From positions 528,001 to 592,000 of the forward strand of contig NW_026947627.1 of the NCBI RefSeq assembly GCF_034190915.1: a stretch of 64,000 nt of DNA. Direction: 5' to 3'. The DNA comes from Cavia porcellus. Lineage: Eukaryota > Chordata > Mammalia > Rodentia > Caviidae. The notes under the pieces were generated by a model. That model was not told the origin of the DNA, made no database searches, and worked only from the letters and a program-made list of their open reading frames with translations. The position numbers and the translations under genes were made by a program. Within the stretch, counting starts at the first letter, position 1; each line of letters begins with the position of its first letter. Below, piece by piece: positions 26,101 to 41,005 of this stretch.

Positions 26101-26363
26101 CTCCTACTAGTGAATGTAATGTAACACACACCCATAAAATGCGCACCACCCCGTGATGTTTTTCTCACTCCTACTAGTGAATCTAATGTAACACACACCC
26201 ATACAATGCGCACCGCCCCGTGATGTTTCTCACTGCTACTAGTGAATCTGATGTAACACACACCCATACAATGCGCACCACCCCGTGATGTTTTTCTCAC
26301 TCCTGCTAGTGAATCTGATGTAACACACACCCATACAATGCGCACCACCCCGTGATGTTTTTC
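23152..26363 (+). repeat. Higher-order unit 6 (48 monomers, 3,212 bp)
   Basis: First unit with the 1-bp-deletion subfamily. Monomers with GGCGCACACCCCG (66 bp) lie near 23,800 and 24,737. Each is followed by a CTACTACTGAATC/ACAGCCCTAAAAGG monomer and then a GATGTATTTC monomer. It also has ACGACGTG, AATGTATGTATTG, ACAGCCCTACAAGG (25,056), CTCAGTCC (25,228) and GCGTGACG variants. The 65-bp monomer is at 26,222. 48 x 67 - 4 = 3,212. Confidence 0.88.
23630..25380 (+). repeat. Subfamily C block, copy 1
   Basis: Defined by a 66-bp monomer (GGCGCACACCCCG), then a CTACTACTGAATC monomer with ACAGCCCTAAAAGG (23,851 and 24,788), then GATGTATTTC and GTGATATTTTTC monomers, ending in ACAGCCCTACAAGG, CCCATGCAAGG, CTCAGTCC and GCGTGACG monomers. 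The pair of 66-mers is 937 bp apart (14 monomers less 1). This rare set occurs only between 23.6 and 35.7 kb. Confidence 0.87.
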
Positions 26364-29240
26364 TCACTGCTGCTAGTGAATGTGATGTAACACACACCCA
26401 TACAATGCGCACCACCCCGTGATGTTTTTCTCACTCCTGCTAGTGAATCTAATGTAACACACACCCATACAACGCGCACCACCCCGTGATGTTTTTCTCA
26501 CTCCTGCTAGTGAATCTAATGTAACACACACCCATACAATGCGCACCACCCCGTGATGTTTTTCTCACTCCTGCTAGTGAATGTAATGTAACACACACCC
26601 ATACAATGTGCACCACCCCGTGATGTTTTTCTCACTCCTGCTAGTGAATGTAATGTAACACACACCCATACAAGGCGCACCACCCCGTGATGTTTTTCTC
26701 ACTCCTGCTAGTCAATGTAATGTAACACACACCCATACAAGGCGCACCACCCCGTGATGTTTTTCTCACCCCTGCTAGTGAATGTAATGTAACACACACC
26801 CATACAAGGCGCACCACCCCGTGATGTTTTTCTCACCCCTGCTAGTGAATGTAATGTAACACACACCCATACAAGGCGCACCACCCCGTGATGTTTTTCT
26901 CACTCCTACTAGTGAATCTAATGTAACACACACACATACAAGGCGCACCACCCCGTGATGTTTTTCTCACTCCTACTAGTGAATCTAATGTAACACACAC
27001 CCATACAAGGCGCACACCCCGTGATGTTTTTCTCACTGCTACTACTGAATCTAATGTAACACACAGCCCTAAAAGGCGCACCACCCCGTGATGTATTTCT
27101 CACTGCTACTAGTGAATCTAATGTAACACACACCCATACAAGGCGCACCACCCCGTGATATTTTTCTCACTGCTACTAGTGAATCTAATGTAACACACAC
27201 CCATACAAGGCGCACCACCCCGTGATGTTTTTCTCACTCCTACTAGTGAATCTAATGTAACACACACCCATACAAGGCGCACCACCCCGTGATGTTTTTC
27301 TCACTCCTACTAGTGAATGTAATGTAACACACACCCATACAATGCGCACCACGACGTGATGTTTTTCTCACTCCTACTAGTGAATCTGATGTAACACACA
27401 CCCATACAATGCGCACCACCCCGTGATGTTTTTCTCACTCCTACTAGTGAATGTAATGTAACACACACCCATACAATGCGCACCACCGCGTGATGTTTTT
27501 CTCACTCCTACTAATGTATGTATTGTAACACACACCCATACAATGCGCACCACCCCGTGATGTTTTTCTCACTCCTACTAGTGAATGTAATGTAACACAC
27601 ACCCATACAATGCGCACCACCGCGTGATGTTTTTCTCACTCCTACTAATGTATGTATTGTAACACACACCCATACAATGCGCACCACCCCGTGATGTTTT
27701 TCTCACTCCTACTAGTGAATCTAATGTAACACACACCCATACAAGGCGCACCACCCCGTGATGTTTTTCTCACTCCTACTAGTGAATCTAATGTAACACA
27801 CACCCATACAAGGCGCACACCCCGTGATGTTTTTCTCACTGCTACTACTGAATCTAATGTAACACACAGCCCTAAAAGGCGCACCACCCCGTGATGTATT
27901 TCTCACTGCTACTAGTGAATCTAATGTAACACACACCCATACAAGGCGCACCACCCCGTGATATTTTTCTCACTGCTACTAGTGAATCTAATGTAACACA
28001 CACCCATACAAGGCGCACCACCCCGTGATGTTTTTCTCACTCCTACTAGTGAATCTAATGTAACACACACCCATACAAGGCGCACCACCCCGTGATGTTT
28101 TTCTCACTGCTACTAGTGAATCTAATGTAACACACAGCCCTACAAGGCGCACCACCCCGTGATGTTTTTCTCACTGCTACTAGTGAATCTACTGTAACAC
28201 ACACCCATACAAGGCGCACCACCCCGTGATGTTTTTCTCACTGCTCCTAGTGAATCTAATGTAACACACACCCATGCAAGGCGCACCACCCCGTGATGTT
28301 TTTCTCAGTCCTACTAGTGAATCTAATGTAACACACACCCATACAATGCGCACCACCGCGTGACGTTTTTCTCACTCCTACTAGTGAATCTAATGTAACA
28401 CACACCCATACAATGCGCACCACCCCGTGATGTTTTTCTCACTGCTACTAGTGAATCTAATGTAACACACACCCATACAATGCGCACCACCCCGTGATGT
28501 TTTTCTCACTGCTACTAGTGAATCTAATGTAACACACACCCATACAATGCGCACCACCCCGTGATGTTTTTCTCACTGCTACTAGTGAATCTAATGTAAC
28601 ACACACCCATACAATGCGCACCACCCCGTGATGTTTTTCTCACTGCTACTAGTGAATCTAATGTAACACACACCCATACAATGCGCACCACCCCGTGATG
28701 TTTTTCTCACTGCTACTAGTGAATGTAATGTAACACACACCCATACAATGCGCACCACCCCGTGATGTTTTTCTCACTGCTACTAGTGAATGTAATGTAA
28801 CACACACCCATACAATGCGCACCACCCCGTGATGTTTTTCTCACTGCTACTAGTGAATGTAATGTAACACACACCCATACAATGCGCACCACCCCGTGAT
28901 GTTTTTCTCACTGCTACTAGTGAATGTAATGTAACACACACCCATACAATGCCCACCACCCCGTGATGTTTATCTCACTCCTACTAGTGAATGTAATGTA
29001 ACACACACCCATAAAATGCGCACCACCCCGTGATGTTTTTCTCACTCCTACTAGTGAATCTAATGTAACACACACCCATACAATGCGCACCGCCCCGTGA
29101 TGTTTCTCACTGCTACTAGTGAATCTGATGTAACACACACCCATACAATGCGCACCACCCCGTGATGTTTTTCTCACTCCTGCTAGTGAATCTGATGTAA
29201 CACACACCCATACAATGCGCACCACCCCGTGATGTTTTTC
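26364..29240 (+). repeat. Higher-order unit 7 (43 monomers, 2,877 bp)
   Basis: Same order as unit 6. The 66-bp monomers are near 27,012 and 27,815, ACAGCCCTACAAGG is at 28,134, CTCAGTCC at 28,306 and the 65-bp monomer at 29,099. The first-66-mer to CTCAGTCC distance is 1,294 bp against 1,428 bp in unit 6, so two monomers fewer. Its first 0.9 kb recurs in the next unit at offset 2,877. 43 x 67 - 4 = 2,877. Confidence 0.88.
26842..28400 (+). repeat. Subfamily C block, copy 2
   Basis: Same ordered set as copy 1. GCCCTAAAA monomers are at 27,063 and 27,866, only 803 bp apart (12 monomers less 1), so two monomers are missing between them. ACAGCCCTACAAGG is at 28,134 and CTCAGTCC at 28,306. The first ACACACCCATACAAGG is altered to ACACACACATACAAGG, which is also seen in copy 3. 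Confidence 0.86.
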
Positions 29241-32200
29241 TCACTGCTGCTAGTGAATGTGATGTAACACACACCCATACAATGCGCACCACCCCGTGAT
29301 GTTTTTCTCACTCCTGCTAGTGAATCTAATGTAACACACACCCATACAACGCGCACCACCCCGTGATGTTTTTCTCACTCCTGCTAGTGAATCTAATGTA
29401 ACACACACCCATACAATGCGCACCACCCCGTGATGTTTTTCTCACTCCTGCTAGTGAATGTAATGTAACACACACCCATACAATGTGCACCACCCCGTGA
29501 TGTTTTTCTCACTCCTGCTAGTGAATGTAATGTAACACACACCCATACAAGGCGCACCACCCCGTGATGTTTTTCTCACTCCTGCTAGTCAATGTAATGT
29601 AACACACACCCATACAAGGCGCACAACCCCGTGATGTTTTTCTCACCCCTGCTAGTGAATGTAATGTAACACACACCCATACAAGGCGCACCACCCCGTG
29701 ATGTTTTTCTCACCCCTGCTAGTGAATGTAATGTAACACACACCCATACAAGGCGCACCACCCCGTGATGTTTTTCTCACTCCTACTAGTGAATCTAATG
29801 TAACACACACACATACAAGGCGCACCACCCCGTGATGTTTTTCTCACTCCTACTAGTGAATCTAATGTAACACACACCCATACAAGGCGCACACCCCGTG
29901 ATGTTTTTCTCACTGCTACTACTGAATCTAATGTAACACACAGCCCTAAAAGGCGCACCACCCCGTGATGTATTTCTCACTGCTACTAGTGAATCTAATG
30001 TAACACACACCCATACAAGGCGCACCACCCCGTGATATTTTTCTCACTGCTACTAGTGAATCTAATGTAACACACACCCATACAAGGCGCACCACCCCGT
30101 GATGTTTTTCTCACTCCTACTAGTGAATCTGATGTAACACACACCCATACAATGCGCACCACCCCGTGATGTTTTTCTCACTCCTACTAGTGAATGTAAT
30201 GTAACACACACCCATACAAGGCGCACCACCCCGTGATGTTTTTCTCACCCCTGCTAGTGAATGTAATGTAACACACACCCATACAAGGCGCACCACCCCG
30301 TGATGTTTTTCTCACTCCTACTAGTGAATCTAATGTAACACACACACATACAAGGCGCACCACCCCGTGATGTTTTTCTCACTCCTACTAGTGAATCTAA
30401 TGTAACACACACCCATACAAGGCGCACACCCCGTGATGTTTTTCTCACTGCTACTACTGAATCTAATGTAACACACAGCCCTAAAAGGCGCACCACCCCG
30501 TGATGTATTTCTCACTGCTACTAGTGAATCTAATGTAACACACACCCATACAAAGCGCACCACCCCGTGATATTTTTCTCACTGCTACTAGTGAATCTAA
30601 TGTAACACACACCCATACAAGGCGCACCACCCCGTGATGTTTTTCTCACTCCTACTAGTGAATCTAATGTAACACACACCCATACAAGGCGCACCACCCC
30701 GTGATGTTTTTCTCACTCCTACTAGTGAATGTAATGTAACACACACCCATACAATGCGCACCACCCCGTGATGTTTTTCTCACTCCTACTAGTGAATGTA
30801 ATGTAACACACACCCATACAATGTGCACCACGACGTGATGTTTTTCTCACTCCTACTAGTGAATCTGATGTAACACACACCCATACAATGCGCACCACCC
30901 CGTGATGTTTTTCTCACTCCTACTAGTGAATGTAATGTAACACACACCCATACAATGCGCACCACCCCGTGATGTTTTTCTCACTCCTACTAGTGAATGT
31001 AATGTAACACACACCCATACAATGCGCACCACCGCGTGATGTTTTTCTCACTCCTACTAATGTATGTATTGTAACACACACCCATACAATGCGCACCACC
31101 CCGTGATGTTTTTCTCACTCCTACTAGTGAATGTAATGTAACACACACCCATACAATGCGCACCACCGCGTGATGTTTTTCTCACTCCTACTAATGTATG
31201 TATTGTAACACACACCCATACAATGCGCACCACCCCGTGATGTTTTTCTCACTCCTACTAGTGAATCTAATGTAACACACACCCATACAAGGCGCACCAC
31301 CCCGTGATGTTTTTCTCACTCCTACTAGTGAATCTAATGTAACACACACCCATACAAGGCGCACACCCCGTGATGTTTTTCTCACTGCTACTACTGAATC
31401 TAATGTAACACACAGCCCTAAAAGGCGCACCACCCCGTGATGTATTTCTCACTGCTACTAGTGAATCTAATGTAACACACACCCATACAAGGCGCACCAC
31501 CCCGTGATATTTTTCTCACTGCTACTAGTGAATCTAATGTAACACACACCCATACAAGGCGCACCACCCCGTGATGTTTTTCTCACTCCTACTAGTGAAT
31601 CTAATGTAACACACACCCATACAAGGCGCACCACCCCGTGATGTTTTTCTCACTGCTACTAGTGAATCTAATGTAACACACAGCCCTACAAGGCGCACCA
31701 CCCCGTGATGATTTTCTCACTGCTACTAGTGAATCTACTGTAACACACACCCATACAAGGCGCACCACCCCGTGATGTTTTTCTCACTGCTCCTAGTGAA
31801 TCTAATGTAACACACACCCATGCAAGGCGCACCACCCCGTGATGTTTTTCTCAGTCCTACTAGTGAATCTAATGTAACACACACCCATACAATGCGCACC
31901 ACCGCGTGACGTTTTTCTCACTCCTACTAGTGAATCTAATGTAACACACACCCATACAATGCGCACCACCCCGTGATGTTTTTCTCACTGCTACTAGTGA
32001 ATCTAATGTAACACACACCCATACAATGCGCACCACCCCGTGATGTTTTTCTCACTGCTACTAGTGAATCTAATGTAACACACACCCATACAATGCGCAC
32101 CACCCCGTGATGTTTTTCTCACTGCTACTAGTGAATCTAATGTAACACACACCCATACAATGCGCACCACCCCGTGATGTTTTTCTCACTGCTACTAGTG

Positions 32201-33525
32201 AATCTAATGTAACACACACCCATACAATGCGCACCACCCCGTGATGTTTTTCTCACTCCTACTAGTGAATGTAATGTAACACACACCCATACAATGCGCA
32301 CCACCCCGTGATGTTTTTCTCACTCCTACTAGTGAATGTAATGTAACACACACCCATACAATGCGCACCACCCCGTGATGTTTTTCTCACTCCTACTAGT
32401 GAATGTAATGTAACACACACCCATACAATGCGCACCACCCCGTGATGTTTTTCTCACTCCTACTAGTGAATGTAATGTAACACACAGCCATACAATGCGC
32501 ACCACCCCGTGATGTTTTTCTCACTCCTACTAGTGAATGTAATGTAACACACACCCATACAATGTGCACCACGACGTGATGTTTTTCTCACTCCTACTAG
32601 TGAATCTGATGTAACACACACCCATACAATGCGCACCACCCCGTGATGTTTTTCTCACTCCTACTAGTGAATGTAATGTAACACACACCCATGCAATGCG
32701 CACCACCCCGTGATGTTTTTCTCACTCCTACTAGTGAATGTAATGTAACACACACCCATACAATGCGCACCACCGCGTGATGTTTTTCTCACTCCTACTA
32801 ATGTATGTATTGTAACACACACCCATACAATGCGCACCACCCCGTGATGTTTTTCTCACTCCTACTAGTGAATGTAATGTAACACACACCCATACAATGC
32901 GCACCACCGCGTGATGTTTTTCTCACTCCTACTACTGTATGTATTGTAACACACACCCATACAATGCGCACCACCCCGTGATGTTTTTCTCACTCCTACT
33001 AGTGAATGTAATGTAACACACACCCATACAATGCGCACCACCCCGTGATGTTTTTCTCACTCCTACTAGTGAATGTAATGTAACACACACCCATAATATG
33101 CGCACCACCCCGTGATGTTTTTCTCACTCCTACTAGTGAATGTAATGTAACACACACCCATAAAATGCGCACCACCCCGTGATGTTTTTCTCACTCCTAC
33201 TAGTGAATGTAATGTAACACACACCCATACAAGGCGCACCACCCCGTGATGTTTTTCTCACTCCTACTAGTGAATGTAATGTAACACACACCCATACAAG
33301 GCGCACCACCCCGTGCTGTTTTTCTCACTCCTACTAGTGAATCTAATGTAACACACACCCATACAATGCGCACCACCCCGTGATGTTTTTCTCACTCCTA
33401 CTAGTGAATGTAATGTAACACACACCCATACAATGCACACCACCACGTGATGTTTTTCTCACTCCTGCTAGTGAATCTGATGTAACACACACCCATACAA
33501 TGCGCACCACCCCGTGATGTTTTTC
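29241..33525 (+). repeat. Higher-order unit 8 (64 monomers, 4,285 bp)
   Basis: Carries three 66-bp monomers (near 29,889, 30,424 and 31,361) instead of two; the extra one comes from an 8-monomer (535-bp) local gain. CTCAGTCC is at 31,852. The second half holds ACGACGTG, repeated ATGTATGTATTG, CATAATATG (33,091) and CCGTGCTG variants. No 65-bp monomer precedes the next marker. 64 x 67 - 3 = 4,285. Confidence 0.88.
29719..31940 (+). repeat. Subfamily C block, copy 3 (triplicated core)
   Basis: Three GCCCTAAAA monomers (29,940, 30,475 and 31,412) at 535- and 937-bp spacing. The extra core repeats the CACACATACAAGG variant of copy 2, so it arose by a local gain of 8 monomers. ACAGCCCTACAAGG is at 31,680 and CTCAGTCC at 31,852. 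Confidence 0.86.
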
Positions 33526-36500
33526 TCACTGCTGCTAGTGAATGTGATGTAACACACACCCATACAATGCGCACCACCCCGTGATGTTTTTCTCACTCCT
33601 GCTAGTGAATCTAATGTAACACACACCCATACAACGCGCACCACCCCGTGATGTTTTTCTCACTCCTGCTAGTGAATCTAATGTAACACACACCCATACA
33701 ATGCGCACCACCCCGTGATGTTTTTCTCACTCCTGCTAGTGAATGTAATGTAACACACACCCATACAATGCGCACCACCCCGTGATGTTTTTCTCACTCC
33801 TGCTAGTGAATGTAATGTAACACACACCCATACAAGGCGCACCACCCCGTGATGTTTTTCTCACTCCTGCTAGTGAATGTAATGTAACACACACCCATAC
33901 AAGGCGCACCACCCCGTGATGTTTTTCTCACCCCTGCTAGTGAATGTAATGTAACACACACCCATACAAGGCGCACCACCCCGTGATGTTTTTCTCACCC
34001 CTGCTAGTGAATGTAATGTAACACACACCCATACAAGGCGCACCACCCCGTGATGTTTTTCTCACTCCTACTAGTGAATCTAATGTAACACACACCCATA
34101 CAAGGCGCACACCCCGTGATGTTTTTCTCACTGCTACTACTGAATCTAATGTAACACACAGCCCTAAAAGGCGCACCACCCCGTGATGTATTTCTCACTG
34201 CTACTAGTGAATCTAATGTAACACACACCCATACAAGGCGCACCACCCCGTGATATTTTTCTCACTGCTACTAGTGAATCTAATGTAACACACACCCATA
34301 CAAGGCGCACCACCCCGTGATGTTTTTCTCACTCCTACTAGTGAATCTAATGTAACACACACCCATACAAGGCGCACCACCCCGTGATGTTTTTCTCACT
34401 CCTACTAGTGAATGTAATGTAACACACACCCATACAATGCGCACCACCCCGTGATGTTTTTCTCACTCCTACTAGTGAATGTAATGTAACACACACCCAT
34501 ACAATGTGCACCACGACGTGATGTTTTTCTCACTCCTACTAGTGAATGTAATGTAACACACACCCATACAATGCGCACCACCCCGTGATGTTTTTCTCAC
34601 TCCTACTAGTGAATGTAATGTAACACACACCCATACAATGCGCACCACCCCGTGATGTTTTTCTCACTCCTACTAGTGAATGTAATGTAACACACACCCA
34701 TACAATGCGCACCACCGCGTGATGTTTTTCTCACTCCTACTAATGTATGTATTGTAACACACACCCATACAATGCGCACCACCCCGTGATGTTTTTCTCA
34801 CTCCTACTAGTGAATGTAATGTAACACACACCCATACAATGCGCACCACCGCGTGATGTTTTTCTCACTCCTACTAATGTATGTATTGTAACACACACCC
34901 ATACAATGCGCACCACCCCGTGATGTTTTTCTCACTCCTACTAGTGAATCTAATGTAACACACACCCATACAAGGCGCACCACCCCGTGATGTTTTTCTC
35001 ACTCCTACTAGTGAATCTAATGTAACACACACCCATACAAGGCGCACACCCCGTGATGTTTTTCTCACTGCTACTACTGAATCTAATGTAACACACAGCC
35101 CTAAAAGGCGCACCACCCCGTGATGTATTTCTCACTGCTACTAGTGAATCTAATGTAACACACACCCATACAAGGCGCACCACCCCGTGATATTTTTCTC
35201 ACTGCTACTAGTGAATCTAATGTAACACACACCCATACAAGGCGCACCACCCCGTGATGTTTTTCTCACTCCTACTAGTGAATCTAATGTAACACACACC
35301 CATACAAGGCGCACCACACCGTGATGTTTTTCTCACTGCTACTAGTGAATCTAATGTAACACACAGCCCTACAAGGCGCACCACCCCGTGATGTTTTTCT
35401 CACTGCTACTAGTGAATCTAAAGTAACACACACCCATACAAGGCGCACCACCCCGTGATGTTTTTCTCACTGCTCCTAGTAAATCTAATGTAACACACAC
35501 CCATGCAAGGCGCACCACCCCGTGATGTTTTTCTCAGTCCTACTAGTGAATCTAATGTAACACACACCCATACAATGCGCACCACCGCGTGACGTTTTTC
35601 TCACTCCTACTAGTGAATCTAATGTAACACACACCCATACAATGCGCACCACCCCGTGATGTTTTTCTCACTCCTACTAGTGAATCTAATGTAACACACA
35701 CCCATACAATGCGCACCACCCCGTGATGTTTTTCTCACTGCTACTAGTGAATCTAATGTAACAGACACCCATACAATGCGCACCACCCCGTGATGTTTTT
35801 CTCACTGCTACTAGTGAATCTAATGTAACACACACCCATACAATGCGCACCACCCCGTGATGTTTTTCTCACTGCTACTAGTGAATCTAATGTAACACAC
35901 CCATACAATGCGCACCACCCCGTGATGTTTTTCTCACTGCTACTAGTGAATCTAATGTAACACACACCCATACAATGCGCACCACCCCGTGATGTTTTTC
36001 TCACTCCTACTAGTGAATGTAATGTAACACACACCCATACAATGCGCACCACCCCGTGATGTTTTTCTCACTCCTACTAGTGAATGTAATGTAACACACA
36101 CCCATACAATGCGCACCACCCCGTGATGTTTTTCTCACTCCTACTAGTGAATGTAATGTAACACACACCCATACAATGCGCACCACCCCGTGATGTTTTT
36201 CTCACTCCTACTAGTGAATGTAATGTAACACACACCCATACAATGCGCACCACCCCGTGATGTTTTTCTCACTCCTACTAGTGAATGTAATGTAACACAC
36301 ACCCATACAATGTGCACCACGACGTGATGTTTTTCTCACTCCTACTAGTGAATCTGATGTAACACACACCCATACAATGCGCACCACCCCGTGATGTTTT
36401 TCTCACTCCTACTAGTGAATGTAATGTAACACACACCCATACAATGCGCACCACCCCGTGATGTTTTTCTCACTCCTACTAGTGAATGTAATGTAACACA

Positions 36501-37608
36501 CACCCATACAATGCGCACCACCGCGTGATGTTTTTCTCACTCCTACTAATGTATGTATTGTAACACACACCCATACAATGCGCACCACCCCGTGATGTTT
36601 TTCTCACTCGTACTAGTGAATGTAATGTAACACACACCCATACAATGCGCACCACCGCGTGATGTTTTTCTCACTCCTACTAATGTATGTATTGTAACAC
36701 ACACCCATACAATGCGCACCACCCCGTGATGTTTTTCTCACTCCTACTAGTGAATGTAATGTAACACACACCCATAAAATGCGCACCACCCCGTGATGTT
36801 TTTCTCACTCCTACTAGTGAATGTAATGTAACACACACCCATACAAGGCGCACCACCCCGTGATGTTTTTCTCACTCCTACTAGTGAATGTAATGTAACA
36901 CACACCCATACAAGGCGCACCACCCCGTGCTGTTTTTCTCACTCCTACTAGTGAATCTAATGTAACACACACCCATACAATGCGCACCACCCCGTGATGT
37001 TTTTCTCACTCCTACTAGTGAATGTAATGTAACACACACCCATACAATGCGCACCACCACGTGATGTTTTTCTCACTCCTACTAGTGAATCTGATGTAAC
37101 ACACACCCATACAATGCGCACCACCCCGTGATGTTTTTCTCACTCCTACTAGTGAATCTGATGTAACACACACCCATACAATGCGCACCACCCCGTGATG
37201 TTTTTGTCACTCCTACTAGTGAATCTGATGTAACACACACCCATACAATGCGCACCACCCCGTGATGTTTTTCTCACTCCTACTAGTGAATCTGAGGTAA
37301 CACACACCCATACAATGCGCACCACCCCGTGATGTTTTTCTCACACCTGCTAGTGAATCTGATGTAACACACACCCATACAATGCGCACCACCCCGTGAT
37401 GTTTTTCTCACTCCTGCTAGTGAATCTGATGTAACACACACCCATACAATGCGCACCACCCCGTGATGTTTTTCTCACTCCTGCTAGTGAATCTGATGTA
37501 ACACACACCCATACAATGCGCACCACCCCGTGATGTTTTTCTCACTACTGCTAGTGAATCTGATGTAACACACACCCATACAATGTGCACCACCCCGTGA
37601 TGTTTTTC
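33526..37608 (+). repeat. Higher-order unit 9 (61 monomers, 4,083 bp)
   Basis: Carries 66-bp monomers near 34,107 and 35,044 and CTCAGTCC at 35,535, the same internal distances as unit 6 (offset 10,307 throughout). It has a private 65-bp monomer near 35,897, where one CA is lost from the ACACAC run. The end has four CTACTAG...GAATCTGATG monomers followed by a CTGCTAG...GAATCTGATG series. 61 x 67 - 4 = 4,083. Confidence 0.88.
33937..35680 (+). repeat. Subfamily C block, copy 4
   Basis: GCCCTAAAA monomers at 34,158 and 35,095 (937 bp apart), ACAGCCCTACAAGG at 35,363 and CTCAGTCC at 35,535. The marker offsets from copy 1 are constant at 10,307 bp, so copy 4 keeps the copy 1 arrangement while copies 2 and 3 lying between them are rearranged. 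Confidence 0.87.
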
Positions 37609-40600
37609 TCACTGCTGCTAGTGAATGTGATGTAACACACACCCATACAATGCGCACCACCCCGTGATGTTTTTCTCACTCCTGCTAGTGAATCTAATGT
37701 AACACACACCCATACAATGCGCACCACCCCGTGATGTTTTTCTCACTCCTGCTAGTGAATCTAATGTAACACACACCCATACAATGCGCACCACCCCGTG
37801 ATGTTTTTCTCACTCCTGCTAGTGAATGTAATGTAACACACACCCATACAATGCGCACCACCCCGTGATGTTTTTCTCACTCCTGCTGGTGAATGTAATG
37901 TAACACACACCCATACAAGTCGCACCACCCCGTGATGTTTTTCTCACTCCTGCTAGTGAATGTAATGTAACACACACCTATACAAGGCGCACCACCCCGT
38001 GATGTTTTTCTCACCCCTGCTAGTGAATGTAATGTAACACACACCCATACAAGGCGCACCACACCGTGATGTTTTTCTCACCCCTACTAGTGAATGTAAT
38101 GTAACACACACCCATACAATGCGCACCACCCCGTGATGTTTTTCTCACCCCTACTAGTGAATGTAATGTAACACACACCCATACAAGGCGCACCACCCCG
38201 TGATGTTTTTCTCACCCCTACTAGTGAATGTAATGTAACACACACCCATACAAGGCGCACCACCCCGTGATGTTTTTCTCACTCCTACTAGTGAAAGTAA
38301 TGTAACACACACCCATACAAGGCGCACCAAACCGTGATGTTTTTCTCACTCCTACTAGTGAATCTAATGTAACACACACCCATACAATGCGCACCACCCC
38401 GTGATGTTTTTCTCACCCCTACTAGTGAATGTAATGTAACACACACCCATACAAGGCGCACCACCCCGTGATGTTTTTCTCACCCCTACTACTGAATGTA
38501 ATGTAACACACACCCATACAAGGCGCACCACCCCGTGATGATTTTCTCACTCCTACTAGTGAAATTAATGTAACACACACCCATACAAGGCGCACCAAAC
38601 CGTGATGTTTTTCTCACTCCTACTAGTGAATCTAATGTAACACACACCCATACAAGGCGCACCACCCCGTGATGTTTTTCTCACTGCTACTAGTGAATCT
38701 AATGTAACACACACCCATACAATGCGCACCACCCCGTGATGTTTTTCTCACTCCTACTAGTGAATGTAATGTAACACACACCCATACAAGTCGCACCACC
38801 CCGTGATGTTTTTCTCACTCCTACTAGTGAATGTAATATAACACACACCCATACAAGGCGCACCACCCCGTGATGTTTTTCTCACTCCTACTAGTGAATC
38901 TAACGTAACACACATCCATACAATGCGCACCACCCCGAGATGATTTTCTCACTCCTACTAGTGAATGTAATGTAACACACACCCATACAATGCGCACCAC
39001 CTCGTGATGTTTTTCAAACTCCTACTAGTGAATGTAATGTAACACACACCCATACAATGCGCACCACCCCGTGATGTTTTTCTCACTCCTACTAGTGAAT
39101 CTAATGTAACACACACCCATACAATGCGCACCACCCCGTGATGTTTTTCTCACTCCTACTACTGAGTCTAATGTAACACACACCCATACAATGCGTACCA
39201 CCCCGTGATGTTTTTCTCACTCCTACTAGTGAATCTAATGTAACACACACCCATACAAGGCGCACCACCCCGTGATGTTTTTCTCACTCCTACTAGTGAA
39301 TCTAATGTAACACAAACCCATACAAGGCGCAACACCCCGTGATGTTTTTCTCACTCCTACTAGTGAATCTAATGTAACACACACCCATACAATGCGCACC
39401 ACCCCGTGATGTTTTTCTCACTCCTACTAGTGAATCTAATGAAACACACACCCATACAATGCGCACCACCCCGTGATGTTTTTCTCACTCCTACTAGTGA
39501 ATGTAATGTAACACACACCCATACAATGCGCACCACCCCGTGATGTTTTTCTCACTCCTACTAGTGAATGTAACACACACCCATACAATGCGCACCACCC
39601 CGTGATGATTTTCTCACTCCTACTAGTGAAAGTAATGTAACACACACCCATACAATGCGCACCACCCCGTGATGTTTTTCTTACCCCTACTAGTGAATGT
39701 AATGTAACACACACCCATACAATGCGCAGCACCCCGTGATGTTTTTCTCACTGCTACTAGTGAATCTAATGTAACACACACCCATACAATAGGCACCACC
39801 CCGTGATGTTTTTCTCACTGCTACTAGTGAATCTAATGTAACACACACCCATACAATGCGCACCACCCCGTGATGTTTTTCTCACTCCTACTAGTGAATC
39901 TAATGTAACACACACCCATACAATGCGCACCACCCCGTGATGTTTTTCTCACTCCTACTAGTGAATCTGATGTCACACACACCCATACAATGCGCACCAC
40001 CCCGTGATGTTTTTCTCACTCCTACTAGTGAATCTAATGTAACACACAACCATACAAGGCGCACCACTGCGTGATGTTTTTCTCACTGCGACTACTGAAT
40101 CTAATGTAACAAACACCCATACATTGCGCACCACCCCAGGATGTTTTTCTCACTCCTACTAGTGAATCTAATGTAACACACACCCATACAATGCGCACCA
40201 CCCCGTGATGTTTTTCTCACTGCTACTAGTGAATGTAATGTAACACACACCCATACAATGCGCACCACCCCGTGATGTTTTTCTCACTCCTACTAGTGAA
40301 TCTAATGTAACACACACCCATACAATGCGCACCACCCCGTGATGTTTTTCTCACTCCTACTAGTGAATCTAATGTAACACACACCCATACAATGCGCACC
40401 ACCCCGTGATGTTTTTCTCACTCCTACTAGTGAATGTAATGTAACACACTCCCATACAATGCGCACCACCCCGTGATGTTTTTCTCACTCCTACTAGTGA
40501 ATGTAATGTAACACACACCCATACAATGCGCACCACCCCGTGATGTATTTCTCACTCCTACTAGTGAATGTAATGTAACACACACCCATACAATGCGCAC

Positions 40601-41005
40601 CACCCCCTGATGTTTTTCTCACTCCTACTAGTGAATGTAATGTAACACACACCCATACAATGCGCACCACCCCGTGATGTTTTTCTCACTCCTTCTAGTG
40701 AATGTAATGTAACACACACCCATACAATGCGCACCACCCCGTGATGTTTTTCTCACTCCTACTAGTGAATGTAATGTAACACACACCCTTACAATGCGCA
40801 CCACCCCGTGATGTTTTTCTCACCGCTACTAGTGTATGTAATGTAACACACACCCATACAATGCGCACCACCCCATGATGTTTTTCTCACCGCTACTAGT
40901 GAATCTAATGTAACACACACCCATACAATGCGCACCACCCCATGATGTTTTTCTCACTGCTACTAGTGAATCTAATGTAACACACACCCATACAATGCGC
41001 ACCAC
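36880..41005 (+). repeat. 5,020-bp duplication, left copy
   Basis: Matches about 41,900-46,020 at a constant 5,020-bp offset (75 monomers less 5 bp). Shared rare words are CCGTGCTG (36,927), CTGAGGTAAC (37,302), TTTTTGTCAC (37,202), GCTGGTGAATG (37,885), CACCAAACCG, TGATGTCACAC (39,969) and the 62-bp monomer. Small differences remain, such as CTCCG/CCCCG near 40,200, so the copies have begun to diverge. Confidence 0.88.
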
